Assembly: GCA_003164895.1 (NCBI GenBank)
Contig: PLUL01000074.1
Location: 39,547-99,249 of the forward strand
Source: Bacteroidota bacterium
Lineage (GTDB): Bacteria; Bacteroidota; Bacteroidia; Palsa-948
Length of the DNA: 59,703 bases
Reading direction: 5' to 3'
Position numbers and translations under genes: made by a program. The notes under the pieces are model-generated. The model did no database searches, had not been told where the DNA came from, and was given only the letters and a program-made list of their open reading frames with translations. Below, in pieces: positions 9,401 through 17,225 of the stretch (position 1 is the first letter of the stretch; every line of letters begins with the position of its first letter).

Positions 9401-9676
9401 CAAAAGTTTTGCTTCCCCACCCGTGATCGGCATGGAGTAAATATCCCCGAGCAGATCGAAAATAATTTCTTTTCCATCGGGGGAAACATCCAGACTCATC
9501 CAGGTTCCTTCTGTGGTAGTGAATTCCACATCTTTAAATGTGCCGGGAGGATTGTTGACATCCCATTTCTTATTGTCTTTCTTTTTGGTGGTGTCTTTTG
9601 CTGCAGTTTTGGTTTGTGCAATCACTCCTTCGATTACGCTCAGGGTGATCATTAGAATGAGAAAAAGTTTTTTCAT
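6416..9676 (-). CDS. Secreted amidohydrolase with N-terminal PD40/TolB-like beta-propeller
   Basis: This is a 1086-aa periplasmic or surface enzyme. A signal peptide (MKKLFLILMITLSVIEGVIAQ) is followed by about 660 residues of PD40/WD40-like repeats with recurring FSPDGKxI and SPDGKYV blades. The C-terminal third (from about residue 690) is a metal-dependent amidohydrolase: GKTIMPGMIDVHAHLW provides the HxH metal site, VKSYNQP the likely metal-bridging Lys region, DGHTGVEHN a further His pair, and GSLEKGKLADLIIMDKNPL the family's closing motif. Related two-part proteins are usually annotated as amidohydrolase or imidazolonepropionase-like; the substrate is unknown. It heads a unit with ctaA (11-nt overlap). 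Confidence 0.93.
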   Translation of the reverse strand: MKKLFLILMITLSVIEGVIAQTKTAAKDTTKKKDNKKWDVNNPPGTFKDVEFTTTEGTWMSLDVSPDGKEIIFDLLGDIYSMPITGGEAKLLRGGHSLEVQPRFSPDGKKISFTSDAGGGDNIWMMNRDGSDAKQITKENFRLLNNAVWMPDGNYLIAKKHFTSTRSLGAGELWMYHFTGGEGIQITKRKNDQQDLGEPSVSPDGKYVYYSEDMYPGGHFEYNKDPNNQIYVIKRYEFATGETETVTGGSGGAMRPQISKDGKTLAFVRRVREKSVLYLRNLETGEEYPVYDKLSKDQSEAWAIFGPYTGFQWLDAKDIIIWAQGKIWKIDITTSKAAEIPFTAKVKQKIYDALHFQNPVAPDKFAVKTIRNVVTSPDEKYILFNAVGYLWKKELPNGTPARLTSSVDFEFEPSFSPDGKEIIYVTWSDEGSGSIMKMNLADKKLIKNSTEKGIYRTPRFSPDGKWIVYQKEEGNNQQGNAFCVNPGLYIMPASGGKPTLVIKDGSDPYFSKDGKRIFFQTGDGDNFAMKSCDLNGKDVRTHFTSKYTNSFVPSPDNNWIAYRELFKVYIAPMPLVGKTEDISAKMESVPVAQVAKDAGINIHWSADGKKIHWTLGEEYFTTELGNRFGFINGKADSLLKMDTVGIKINLILDSDKPKGTIAFKGARIITMKGDEVIENGTIVVTENKITDIGASDKVQIPAGAKVMDMSGKTIMPGMIDVHAHLWTFRQGLSPQKEWTYFANLAYGVTTTHDPSSNTEMVFSQSEMVKAGIMTGPRIFSTGTILYGADGDFKAVINSLDDAKSAIVRTKAFGAFSVKSYNQPRREQRQQVITAARQLGIQVVPEGGSTYFYNLTHILDGHTGVEHNLPVVPLYNDMVQLWSKSKTQYTPTLIVCYGAMSGETYWYQHTNVWEKQRLLNFTPRNVVDTKARHRTMIPEEEYTNGYILVSQSCKKLADAGVKVNLGQHGQMNGIGAHWELWMLQQGGMTNMQALRCATMNGAEYIGMEKEIGSLEKGKLADLIIMDKNPLDDIKNSETVHYTMVNGRLYDCDTMNEIGNYDKKRGKFFWEIPGYNSNFPWHEVTDGD

Positions 9677-9730
9677 GGAAAGTTTTTAGAGCGGTAAAAG
9701 TAGAAAAATAAATACGAGTTTGTCTTCCTT

Positions 9731-9769
9731 AAAATAAAACATCCGAGCCCCCAAAAGGAAACTCGGATG
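9731..9769 (-). terminator. Rho-independent terminator of the DEAD-box helicase gene
   Basis: The arms CATCCGAG (9740-9747) and CTCGGATG (9762-9769) pair perfectly. In the minus-strand sense they are followed by TTTTATTTT (9739-9731). It lies about 40 nt after the helicase stop codon. Confidence 0.8.
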
Positions 9770-9811
9770 AGAAGAAAATACTATTCAGATTCTTTAAGAA
9801 ACTATTCAGAA

Positions 9812-11455
9812 TTAATCCTGATGATCCCGATTGCCATCGGAGCTTTTGCGTTTTCTGAAACGAACATTGCTCCTGTCTCCGGATGGTTTCTCCGGAGGCG
9901 TACTTTCAGAAGATCGTTCTCTTGAGAAACGGTTATCTGATCGTCTTGGTTCGCCGGTGGCGGAACCTGAATGACTTCTTGGACGCTCGTATCTTTCTCT
10001 TGGAGTAAAGCTTGGACGATCCGAAGAATGTGAAGGTCGGTCATGAGAAGATCTTTCCCGGTTGTAGGAAGGTCGTTCTCTATTGTAAGATGGTCTTTCT
10101 CTTTCGAAGGAAGGTCTTGATTCTGTTTGTCGTGGTTCGGGAGTTGAAGGTGCGTTACCTTTCAGAGTAAGTTTCAATAATACAGCAGCAAGTTGTTCTG
10201 CAGTGAAACCTTCTTTGCAATAATCCGCTACCATGGCATCGAATTTTTCGAGATGACCGGCAGTGACGATTGATTTCAGCTGAGTAAGAAGTTTTACATT
10301 GCTGAGTTCGAGAATTTCTTTTTCTGTAGGAACATTTCCTCTTGCGATCTTCACTTTTGCGTAGCGCTCAATGTCTCTCAGTTTAAAGGAATCATTTCTT
10401 CCTGTAACAAAGCTGAACGCTTTTCCTGTTTTTCCGGCTCTGCCGGTACGACCAATGCGATGCACATAATATTCTGCATCCATCGGAATGTCGTAATTGA
10501 AAACTGCATCCACGTTACTAACGTCAATTCCGCGTGCGGCAACATCCGAAGCAACCAAAATATTTATTCTGCCTAATTTGAAACTTGACAGAACCGAATT
10601 GCGTTGTGCCTGACTAAGGTCTCCGTGAATTGCATCTGCTTTATGTCCCATCGTGCGCATGGTGGCAACCACTTCGTCCACTCTGCGTTTTGTATTGCAG
10701 AACAGCAAAGTTAATTTCAGGTTATGCAGATCCATCAGTGAAGAAACTATTTTAGCACGTGAAGCATGTCCTACTTCAAAATAAATTTGTTCAATAGAAG
10801 TTGCTGTAAGATTTTCGGTTGTAACTTTTACGTGAACCGGATGTTTTTGGAAACGGTGTGCAATATCTAAAATTGGTTTTGGCATTGTCGCAGAAAAGAG
10901 AACGGTTTGTCTTTCAGGAGACATTTTTTTAAGAATGTTTTCAATGTCTTCCCTGAATCCCATATCAAGCATGGTATCTGCTTCATCGAGCACCGCCATT
11001 TTTACTTTCTCGAACGATAATGTTTTACGTTCAAGATGATCCATGATCCTACCGGGAGTTCCAACAATTACGTTCATGCCTCTTCTCAGTTGCATGATCT
11101 GTTCTGACATAGAAGCTCCTCCGTAAATCGCAAGGACATGAATATGTTTTTTGTATTTGGCAAGCTTCTTCAGTTCCAATGCAACTTGTTGTGCAAGTTC
11201 GCGTGTAGGACACATAACGAGCGAGGAAACAAATTTATCTTCCGGCTGAATTAATTCCAGTAGGGGAATTCCGAATGCGGCTGTTTTTCCTGTGCCGGTT
11301 TGTGCCTGACCGATCACATCTTTCCTGTCTAACAGGTGAGGAATAGTTTGCGATTGAATGGGCGATGCCTCGATAAATCCCATGTCGGTGATGGCGTGTT
11401 GCATTTCTTCACTAAGCGAAAGCTCATTGAATTTTAATTTTTTTACTTCTTTCAT
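9812..11455 (-). CDS. DEAD-box ATP-dependent RNA helicase with basic Arg/Ser-rich tail
   Basis: This protein unwinds RNA duplexes, probably in ribosome assembly or cold adaptation. All core motifs are visible: Q-motif region SPIQSQTIPHLL, motif I AQTGTGKT, Ia PTRELAQQ, Ib TPGR, II DEAD, III SAT, V ARGID and VI HRIGRTGR. After the helicase core comes a linker and, for about the last 110 residues, a low-complexity basic tail (RERPSYNRERPSYNRE repeats, then RFRKRKSSDG), as is common in Bacteroidota and RhlE/DeaD-like helicases for RNA binding. The total length is 547 aa. It has its own promoter about 245 nt upstream, a highly structured leader, and a terminator at 9731-9769, so it is a single-gene unit. 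Confidence 0.96.
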   Translation of the reverse strand: MKEVKKLKFNELSLSEEMQHAITDMGFIEASPIQSQTIPHLLDRKDVIGQAQTGTGKTAAFGIPLLELIQPEDKFVSSLVMCPTRELAQQVALELKKLAKYKKHIHVLAIYGGASMSEQIMQLRRGMNVIVGTPGRIMDHLERKTLSFEKVKMAVLDEADTMLDMGFREDIENILKKMSPERQTVLFSATMPKPILDIAHRFQKHPVHVKVTTENLTATSIEQIYFEVGHASRAKIVSSLMDLHNLKLTLLFCNTKRRVDEVVATMRTMGHKADAIHGDLSQAQRNSVLSSFKLGRINILVASDVAARGIDVSNVDAVFNYDIPMDAEYYVHRIGRTGRAGKTGKAFSFVTGRNDSFKLRDIERYAKVKIARGNVPTEKEILELSNVKLLTQLKSIVTAGHLEKFDAMVADYCKEGFTAEQLAAVLLKLTLKGNAPSTPEPRQTESRPSFERERPSYNRERPSYNRERSSHDRPSHSSDRPSFTPRERYERPRSHSGSATGEPRRSDNRFSRERSSESTPPEKPSGDRSNVRFRKRKSSDGNRDHQD

Positions 11456-11692
11456 ATTTTTTTTTTGATTACACAGATTGTTAAGAGATTACACCGATAA
11501 AGAATCATAACGAAATCGGTGTAATCTTCCCGAAAATCGGTGTAATCCTAAACCTTTTTAAATTTTTAGAATGCTACGGCAGTGTTGTGATGCCTGCCGT
11601 ATGATGTCTCGTGACTTTGTCCGATTTTCGGACTCCGACTTTTGTCGGAGAGGGGCAGATTAACTGATGTACCAATCTAATTTCTGTACGAA
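11456..11692 (-). promoter_or_regulatory. Long structured 5' leader of the DEAD-box helicase gene
   Basis: Read on the minus strand from a probable start near 11692, the leader can form three adjacent perfect hairpins: CTCCGAC/GTCGGAG (11633-11650), GTCCGA/TCGGAC (11619-11633) and TACGGCAG/CTGCCGTA (11575-11601). Nearer the start codon, GATTACACCGAT at 11487-11498 can pair over 12 bp with ATCGGTGTAATC at 11515-11526. It can equally pair with a second copy of that arm at 11536-11547, so two folds compete. Long structured leaders that change fold with temperature are known for cold-shock mRNAs. That role here is inferred. Confidence 0.6.
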
Positions 11693-11697
11693 GATAA

Positions 11698-11705
11698 CAA
11701 AAGTA
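11698..11705 (-). promoter_or_regulatory. TAnnTTTG promoter element for the DEAD-box helicase
   Basis: The minus strand reads TACTTTTG, an exact match to the Bacteroidota -7 consensus. It is about 245 nt upstream of the helicase start, which implies the long leader described at 11456-11692. Confidence 0.55.
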
Positions 11706-11739
11706 TTGATATGGTGGAAGTAAAGTTCAGGCAGCGATT

Positions 11740-12183
11740 TTAATTATGTAATTTCATAATTTCTTCGTTGTATAATTTAATTGCTTTATTGAAATGATGA
11801 TTTTCTGAAATTATCAATGGAATTGCCAATGGAATAGCTACAAAATATTTAAGTATAGTTATACGACGCGGATAATTAAGATTCATCATAGCACCTGAAC
11901 CAAAGTCAACAAAATTTGATGTGTTTTCAAATTTCAAATATTCATTCCTTGATGAAGGGAACATACACAATCGAGTTCTTAATTCGGAATCCGAAAGTTC
12001 TCCTCCGTTCATTGTGTAGATAACTTCTTTAACAGAGTCTTGCTCATTAAAAACTTTCTTAATTATAATAATGTTTTCAATATCTGCGTTTGTAATTGAA
12101 AAATCCATTGATTGTGAGTAGGAAACAAAAGGTAAAATCAAAACCAATAAAATGGATATTGGAATAAGGATAATAGATTTCAT
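11740..12183 (-). CDS. Secreted or membrane-associated orphan protein, 147 aa
   Basis: I do not recognise this protein. It has a clear N-terminal signal sequence (MKSIILIPISILLVLILPFVSYSQ), a short polar middle (MDFSITNADIENIIIIKKVFNEQDSV) and a second hydrophobic stretch near the C terminus (TILKYFVAIPLAIPLIIS), so it may be periplasmic with a membrane-associated end. No Cys lipobox is present. A perfect TAAATTTG promoter ends only 4 nt before the ATG, which makes the mRNA effectively leaderless. It is divergent from the complex I operon and unlikely to be part of it. Confidence 0.75.
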   Translation of the reverse strand: MKSIILIPISILLVLILPFVSYSQSMDFSITNADIENIIIIKKVFNEQDSVKEVIYTMNGGELSDSELRTRLCMFPSSRNEYLKFENTSNFVDFGSGAMMNLNYPRRITILKYFVAIPLAIPLIISENHHFNKAIKLYNEEIMKLHN

Positions 12184-12187
12184 CCAA

Positions 12188-12195
12188 CAAATTTA
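12188..12195 (-). promoter_or_regulatory. TAnnTTTG promoter element 4 nt from an ATG
   Basis: The minus strand reads TAAATTTG, then TTGG, then ATG (12183). At the spacing usual in Bacteroidota, transcription would start at or next to the A of the ATG. Confidence 0.6.
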
Positions 12196-12339
12196 CTTTA
12201 TTTTTCTTGGATAACCTTTACTATTGCTGTACAAGAATAAAACGCATAACACACATTTTTTTAATTTACTGTTGTTAATATCTCATGCTTTATGTTTTAA
12301 AATTTGTTTATGTTTACGCCCATCAATAAATAATTATTT

Positions 12340-12690
12340 ATGGGAGTCGGTTCACTAATTCTTCTAATCTTATGCGGTGTTGCTTTCTGCGGATTGGGAA
12401 TTGGAATTTCCAAACTCATTGCCCCATCATCCAAAAACTCTCAAAAGCTTGAAGCATACGAATGCGGTATTCCCACCGAGGGCGGAACCTGGGTGCAATA
12501 TAATGTAGGATATTATTTATTCGCGCTTATTTTTTTGGTGTTCGATGTGGAAATAGTTTTTCTTTTTCCTTGGGCGGTTGTGCTACGCGAAGTTGGCATG
12601 GTAGCTTTTGTTGAAGTATTAATTTTTGTTTTCATATTATTTCTTGGTTTATTATACGCATGGAAAAAAGGCGCGTTGAAATGGCAATAA
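12340..12690 (+). CDS. nuoA: NADH-quinone oxidoreductase subunit A
   Basis: This is a membrane subunit of complex I, 116 aa, with three transmembrane helices. The conserved loop YECGIPTEGGTWVQYNVGYYLFALIFLVFDVE carries the family's Cys and acidic residues near the quinone site. It is the first gene of an 11-gene operon in the order A-B-C-D-H-I-J-K-L-M-N; nuoB starts 18 nt later. The start ATG (TTATGGGAGTC) has no Shine-Dalgarno site, as usual in this phylum. No exact promoter match was found in the 156 bp upstream; TATGTTTA near 12309 is one mismatch away. Confidence 0.97.
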   Translation: MGVGSLILLILCGVAFCGLGIGISKLIAPSSKNSQKLEAYECGIPTEGGTWVQYNVGYYLFALIFLVFDVEIVFLFPWAVVLREVGMVAFVEVLIFVFILFLGLLYAWKKGALKWQ

Positions 12691-12708
12691 CAAAAAGTAA
12701 TTATTAAA

Positions 12709-13233
12709 ATGGACAAAAAAGAATTTCCCGGAGCGGTACAAAATTGGCCCGGTGGCGGTATGGTGGTTACTTCGCTGACCGATGTTGTCAATTGGTCTCG
12801 TGCTAATTCTTTGTGGCCGCTTGTTTTTGGAACGAGCTGCTGCGCCATTGAAATGATGTCGGCTGCATCGGCAAAATATGATTGGTCGCGTTTTGGATTT
12901 GAAGTTGCCCGTGCCACACCAAGGCAAGCTGACCTTATTATATGTGCAGGAACTATTGTTTATAAAATGGCTCCTGTGCTCAAGCGTTTGTACGATCAAA
13001 TGGCGGATCCTAAATATGTAATTGCCATGGGAGCTTGTACAATTTCCGGCGGACCATTTTTTTACAATTCATATTCGGTAGTGCGTGGAGTTGATCATAT
13101 TGTGCCGGTTGATGTTTACATTCCGGGTTGTCCTCCACGCCCGGAAGCTTTGCTTCATGCGCTTATTGAATTGCAATTGAAAATTAAGAATAGAAAAAGC
13201 GGAGATACAAAACAAGTTGTTAGTAATATATAG
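12709..13233 (+). CDS. nuoB: NADH-quinone oxidoreductase subunit B
   Basis: This is the peripheral-arm subunit that carries the terminal iron-sulfur cluster N2, which hands electrons to quinone. It is 174 aa. Cluster ligands are visible in GTSCCAIEM (adjacent Cys pair), in [13 protein letters not shown] and in [11 protein letters not shown]. The N terminus contains the Gly-rich [12 protein letters not shown] segment. It sits between nuoA (18 nt) and nuoC (10 nt). Confidence 0.97.
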   Translation: MDKKEFPGAVQNWPGGGMVVTSLTDVVNWSRANSLWPLVFGTSCCAIEMMSAASAKYDWSRFGFEVARATPRQADLIICAGTIVYKMAPVLKRLYDQMADPKYVIAMGACTISGGPFFYNSYSVVRGVDHIVPVDVYIPGCPPRPEALLHALIELQLKIKNRKSGDTKQVVSNI

Positions 13234-13243
13234 ATAGAAATTT

Positions 13244-13696
13244 GTGACCAACGAAGAACTCAAAATATTTATTTCCGCTCATACGCCTGAAGTTGTATTT
13301 GAAGAATCGCAATTTCTAAACACTACTATTAGTTTCGATAAACTTTATTCGCTCGCAAAACATCTGCGCACAAATCCTGATGCTGATTTTGATTATTTAT
13401 TCTGTCTGAGCGGAGTGGATTGGAAAGATCACATGCTGGTAGTTTATCACCTCACTTCACGAAAACATAAACACAATGTTGTGTTGAAAGCAAAGATCAC
13501 CGACAGAGTGAATCCTGAAGTTCATACCGTGTGCGACATTTGGAAAACGGCAGAGTTGCACGAGCGTGAAGTATATGATCTGTTTGGAATAAAATTTACG
13601 GAACATCCTGATCTGAGAAGATTATTTTTGGATGATACCTGGGGTTTTCCGCTGAGAAAAGATTATAAAGACGATGTAACTATAGTTCAATTGTGA
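13244..13696 (+). CDS. nuoC: NADH-quinone oxidoreductase subunit C (30 kDa)
   Basis: This is a peripheral-arm structural subunit of the quinone module, 150 aa. The family signature [36 protein letters not shown] is intact. The start is GTG (13244), and the stop overlaps the GTG start of nuoD in the four bases GTGA. NuoC and NuoD are separate proteins here, unlike the fused NuoCD of E. coli and many Bacteroides. Confidence 0.97.
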   Translation: MTNEELKIFISAHTPEVVFEESQFLNTTISFDKLYSLAKHLRTNPDADFDYLFCLSGVDWKDHMLVVYHLTSRKHKHNVVLKAKITDRVNPEVHTVCDIWKTAELHEREVYDLFGIKFTEHPDLRRLFLDDTWGFPLRKDYKDDVTIVQL

Positions 13697-14823
13697 TTGA
13701 CAAAGAAGAAATAGAAGATCTGACTCAGGCGCACGAAGAGGATTTTATTCTCAACGTGGGTCCTCAGCATCCGTCCACACACGGAGTTCTGCGCCTGAAA
13801 ATAAAATTGCAGGGCGAAACGGTGACACATATTGAACCGCATCTGGGTTACATTCATCGCTCTATAGAAAAAATGTGCGAAGCGTCTTCGTACCGAAATT
13901 TTATTTACCTCACCAGCCGAATGGATTATCTCTCCGCGCATATGAATAATCAGGCGTGTGCAATGGTGGTGGAAAAAGGTTTGCAGTTGGAAATTCCTAA
14001 GCGAGCAAAAGTGATTCGCATTCTGATGTCGGAACTAACTCGTCTTGCTTCGCATCAATTATGGTGGGCATGCACCGGACTCGACCTTGGCGCAACTACG
14101 CCTTTCTTTGTTGGCTTCAGAGATCGCGAAGTGATATTGGATATTTTTGACGAGACTTGCGGTTCACGGCTAACGATGGATTACAATGTTCCGGGCGGAA
14201 TTATGTTTGATATTCATCCTAATTTTCAGAAAAATGTTCACGCTTTTCTGAAAGGTTTCAAAAAAAATCTTCCCGAGTACCATCAGCTTCTTACCGGCAA
14301 TGTGATTTTTCAAAATCGTACAAAAGGAGTAGGTTACCTTTCTCCTGAAGATACGATTTCGTTTGGCTGCTCAGGTCCAACAGCGCGTGGTTCAGGAGTG
14401 AGTTGTGATATTCGTAAATGGCAACCTTATGATGGTTATGAAGATGTTCAGTTTAATGAAGTGTTGGAAACTGCCGGGGATTGTTACGCGCGTTATCTTG
14501 TTCGCATGAGAGAAATGGAAGAGTCTGTGAAAATAATTGAGCAACTGATAGATAATATTCCCGAAGGAGATTTTCAGGCGAAGACAAAAGCTGTGCTTAA
14601 ACTTCCTAAAGGCGAATTTTATTCGCGTGTTGAAACAGCGCGCGGAGAACTTGGGGTTTATTTGGTGAGTGATGGAACATCAAAACCGTATCGCATGAAA
14701 TTCCGTTCACCGAATTTTTCTAACCTTTCTGCTTTGCGAGAGATCGCAGTAGGAGGGAAGATCGGTGATTTGGTTGCAAACATGGCAATGCTTGACTTAG
14801 TAATTCCTGATATTGACAGATAG
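13693..14823 (+). CDS. nuoD: NADH-quinone oxidoreductase subunit D (49 kDa)
   Basis: This subunit forms the quinone-binding cavity together with NuoB. It is 376 aa. Typical motifs are visible: [15 protein letters not shown] near the N terminus (quinone-site His), [14 protein letters not shown], and the C-terminal [16 protein letters not shown] and [19 protein letters not shown]. The start is GTG, in a 4-nt overlap with nuoC. The next gene is nuoH, only 3 nt after the stop, so the position where nuoE, nuoF and nuoG usually sit is empty. Confidence 0.97.
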   Translation: MIDKEEIEDLTQAHEEDFILNVGPQHPSTHGVLRLKIKLQGETVTHIEPHLGYIHRSIEKMCEASSYRNFIYLTSRMDYLSAHMNNQACAMVVEKGLQLEIPKRAKVIRILMSELTRLASHQLWWACTGLDLGATTPFFVGFRDREVILDIFDETCGSRLTMDYNVPGGIMFDIHPNFQKNVHAFLKGFKKNLPEYHQLLTGNVIFQNRTKGVGYLSPEDTISFGCSGPTARGSGVSCDIRKWQPYDGYEDVQFNEVLETAGDCYARYLVRMREMEESVKIIEQLIDNIPEGDFQAKTKAVLKLPKGEFYSRVETARGELGVYLVSDGTSKPYRMKFRSPNFSNLSALREIAVGGKIGDLVANMAMLDLVIPDIDR

Positions 14824-14826
14824 ATT

Positions 14827-15912
14827 ATGAAGTATATATACGATTTCTCATTTCTAACCTCAAAGATCCATAACTGGTTCCTGGCTCATTGCAGTTCTGG
14901 ATGGACTATTTTATGGGAAATGGTGATCGTTGGGCTTTGCGCTATCACGCTTTTTGTAGTTCTTGGATTGATCTTCGTTTACATGGAACGGAAAGTTGCT
15001 GCGTTCATGCAATTTCGTTTGGGTCCGAATCGTGTAGGCCCGAAAGGAACGCTTCAGGCAGTTGCTGATACCGTCAAACTTTTAATGAAAGAAGGATTCA
15101 CTCCTCAGGCAGCAGATATGTTTTTATTTAATCTCGCTCCTTTTATTGTGCTATCGGTTTCCATGCTTGCTCTTGCTCCGTTACCGTTTGCGAAAGGTTT
15201 GCAGATATATGACATTAATATAGGAGTGTTTTACATCTCGGCAGTTTCTTCAATTTCCGTAATTGGAATTTTAATTGCAGGATGGGCGAGCAACAATAAA
15301 TATTCTTTGCTAGGTGCGATGAGAAGCGGAGCACAAATTGTAAGTTATGAATTGTCTGCCGGATTATCTGTGATTGCAATTGTTGCATTTGCAGGAAGCA
15401 TGAGCTTGTCAGACATCGTTGAAAGTCAAAGAACAGGATGGTGGATATTTAAAGGACATATTCCTGCTGTAATTGCTTTTGTAATATTTATTATCGCAGG
15501 AACTGCAGAATTAAATCGCGCACCTTTTGATATGGCAGAAGCAGAATCAGAACTTACGGGAGGATTTCATACTGAATATACCGGAATGCGTTTCGCGATG
15601 TTTTTCCTCGCGGAATATGTGAACATGTTTGTTGTATGCGCCATCGGTGCAACTTTATTTTTAGGAGGATGGATGCCGCTGCATTTCGGAAATCTTTCCG
15701 GATTCAATCACATCATGGATTATGTTCCGCCTTTTGTTTGGTTCTTTGGAAAAACTTTTTTCTTAGTGTGGGTAATTATGTGGTTTCGCTGGACTTTCCC
15801 GCGCCTGCGCATCGATCAGCTTTTAACACTTGAGTGGAAATATTTAATGCCGATAAGTTTAGTAAATATGATAATTGTTGCATTTGTTGTAATAATGAAA
15901 TGGCACTTTTGA
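14827..15912 (+). CDS. nuoH: NADH-quinone oxidoreductase subunit H
   Basis: This membrane subunit contacts the peripheral arm and forms the entrance of the quinone channel. It is 361 aa with about eight transmembrane helices. Diagnostic stretches are YMERKVAAFMQFRLGPNRVGPKG and LNRAPFDMAEAESELTGGF with its cluster of acidic residues. The N terminus has an extra stretch (MKYIYDFSFLTSKIHNWFLAHCSSGWTILWE, given here only as a landmark of about 30 residues) ahead of the first conserved helix. It lies between nuoD and nuoI with single-digit gaps. Confidence 0.96.
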   Translation: MKYIYDFSFLTSKIHNWFLAHCSSGWTILWEMVIVGLCAITLFVVLGLIFVYMERKVAAFMQFRLGPNRVGPKGTLQAVADTVKLLMKEGFTPQAADMFLFNLAPFIVLSVSMLALAPLPFAKGLQIYDINIGVFYISAVSSISVIGILIAGWASNNKYSLLGAMRSGAQIVSYELSAGLSVIAIVAFAGSMSLSDIVESQRTGWWIFKGHIPAVIAFVIFIIAGTAELNRAPFDMAEAESELTGGFHTEYTGMRFAMFFLAEYVNMFVVCAIGATLFLGGWMPLHFGNLSGFNHIMDYVPPFVWFFGKTFFLVWVIMWFRWTFPRLRIDQLLTLEWKYLMPISLVNMIIVAFVVIMKWHF

Positions 15913-15918
15913 TATAAT

Positions 15919-16401
15919 ATGAAATTCTTGATTGAATACATAGGGACGATTTTTAAATCACTTGGTTCATTGTGGAATGGAATGAGATTGACTTTATATT
16001 ATTTTTTTCATCCAAAAGAAATTCATACTCAGCAGTATCCTGATAATCGTGATACGCTGACTTTGGGAGAACGTTTTCGCGGAGAAGTGGTAATGCCACA
16101 CGATGAAAATAACGAGCACAAATGTACTGGATGCACTTCCTGTGAATTGGCTTGCCCGAACGGAACAATAAAAATACTTTATAAAAATGTAGTTGACGAA
16201 ACAACGGGGAAAAAGAAAAAAGCCATAGACGAATTTGTATATCATTTGGGAATGTGCACGTTTTGCAACTTATGTATCATTGCATGTCCGACCGATGCCA
16301 TTAAGATGTCGCACGATTTTGAACACAGCACGTTTGATAGAAAGAGTTTGACAAAGATTTTAAATAAACCAGGTTCTAAACTGATGAAAGGAGTTGAATA
16401 A
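15919..16401 (+). CDS. nuoI: NADH-quinone oxidoreductase subunit I (two 4Fe-4S ferredoxin)
   Basis: This subunit relays electrons through clusters N6a and N6b to NuoB. It is 160 aa. Both C-x2-C-x2-C-x3-C motifs are complete: CTGCTSCELACP and CTFCNLCIIACP. An amphipathic N-terminal region (YIGTIFKSLGSLWNGMRLTL) should lie along the membrane. Because NuoEFG are not encoded in the operon, NuoI would be the electron-entry subunit of a minimal complex, as in cyanobacterial, archaeal and Campylobacter-type enzymes. Confidence 0.96.
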   Translation: MKFLIEYIGTIFKSLGSLWNGMRLTLYYFFHPKEIHTQQYPDNRDTLTLGERFRGEVVMPHDENNEHKCTGCTSCELACPNGTIKILYKNVVDETTGKKKKAIDEFVYHLGMCTFCNLCIIACPTDAIKMSHDFEHSTFDRKSLTKILNKPGSKLMKGVE

Positions 16402-16402
16402 T

Positions 16403-16918
16403 ATGAGCGTATCAGAATTTTTCTTCTACTTGTTCTCTGCGATGATCATCGTCTTCGGTATTCTTGCTGTTACGACCAAGAAAATATTCCATGCGGCTGT
16501 TTATCTGCTGTTCACTCTTATCAATGTGGCTGCACTTTATTTTTGTCTGAATTATGAGTTCCTGGCAGCGGTACAGATTGTAGTGTACGTCGGTGGAATA
16601 GTGGTGTTGATCTTGTTTTCCTTGTTCTTAACACATCGTGTTTCTGATGACATGCTCACACCGCCATGGTACAGAATGGTTTTTGCAATGTTGTTGTGTG
16701 TGTTCGGTTTTGGATTTGCTTTTTTTCTGGTGATAGTGCATAACTTCCCTGAAGTTACAAATACTCCGATTGAAATTTCGGTGCATTATATAGGAAGACA
16801 AATGTTGAATTACGGAAGTGGCGGATATGTTCTTCCTTTTGAAGTGGTGAGTATCCTTTTGCTTGCTGCATTGATCGGAAGTATTGCAATTGCTTTTAAA
16901 ACAAAAAAGAATGTCTGA
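16403..16918 (+). CDS. nuoJ: NADH-quinone oxidoreductase subunit J
   Basis: This membrane subunit has five transmembrane helices and is 171 aa. The conserved third helix region YEFLAAVQIVVYVGGIVVLILF carries the pi-bulge segment. An in-frame TTG lies 9 nt further upstream inside nuoI, but the ATG at 16403, one base after the nuoI stop, gives the normal N terminus MSVSEFFFYLFS. Its end overlaps nuoK by 8 nt. Confidence 0.95.
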   Translation: MSVSEFFFYLFSAMIIVFGILAVTTKKIFHAAVYLLFTLINVAALYFCLNYEFLAAVQIVVYVGGIVVLILFSLFLTHRVSDDMLTPPWYRMVFAMLLCVFGFGFAFFLVIVHNFPEVTNTPIEISVHYIGRQMLNYGSGGYVLPFEVVSILLLAALIGSIAIAFKTKKNV

Positions 16919-17225
16919 AATACCAATGACATACGTGCTGTTTGTGAGTTTCGCTCTCTTCTTTATAGGAGCGTACGGATTTCTCACACGCAGAAATATG
17001 ATCACGATGTTGATGGCAGTTGAGTTGATGTTGAATGCAGTGAACATAAATTTTGTGGCATTCAACAAATATCTGTTCCCTGAAAAAGGAGACGGAGTTT
17101 TCTTTACGATCTTTATTATCACCATTGCTGCTGCTGAAGCGGCTGTGGCAATCGCAATAATTATAAATATTTACCGCAAATTCAAATCGATTGATTCAGA
17201 AGATGCCGATACATTGAAATGGTAA
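16911..17225 (+). CDS. nuoK: NADH-quinone oxidoreductase subunit K
   Basis: This is a small three-helix membrane subunit in the proton-pumping chain, 104 aa. The two conserved buried glutamates are seen in MLMAVELMLNAVNINFVAF and in ITIAAAEAAVAIAIIINIYR. The ATG at 16911 lies inside the last codons of nuoJ; an upstream in-frame start at 16884 would add residues not found in the family. The end overlaps the nuoL start (ATGGTAATG). Confidence 0.95.
   Translation: MSEIPMTYVLFVSFALFFIGAYGFLTRRNMITMLMAVELMLNAVNINFVAFNKYLFPEKGDGVFFTIFIITIAAAEAAVAIAIIINIYRKFKSIDSEDADTLKW

Noticed and set aside
9194-9655. 153-codon reading frame opposite the amidohydrolase N terminus
   Set aside because: It is antisense to the signal peptide and first propeller blades, and its composition is typical of a shadow frame.
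12240-12339. Promoter of the complex I operon
   Set aside because: Only imperfect matches (such as TATGTTTA) were found, which are not strong enough to list as a site.
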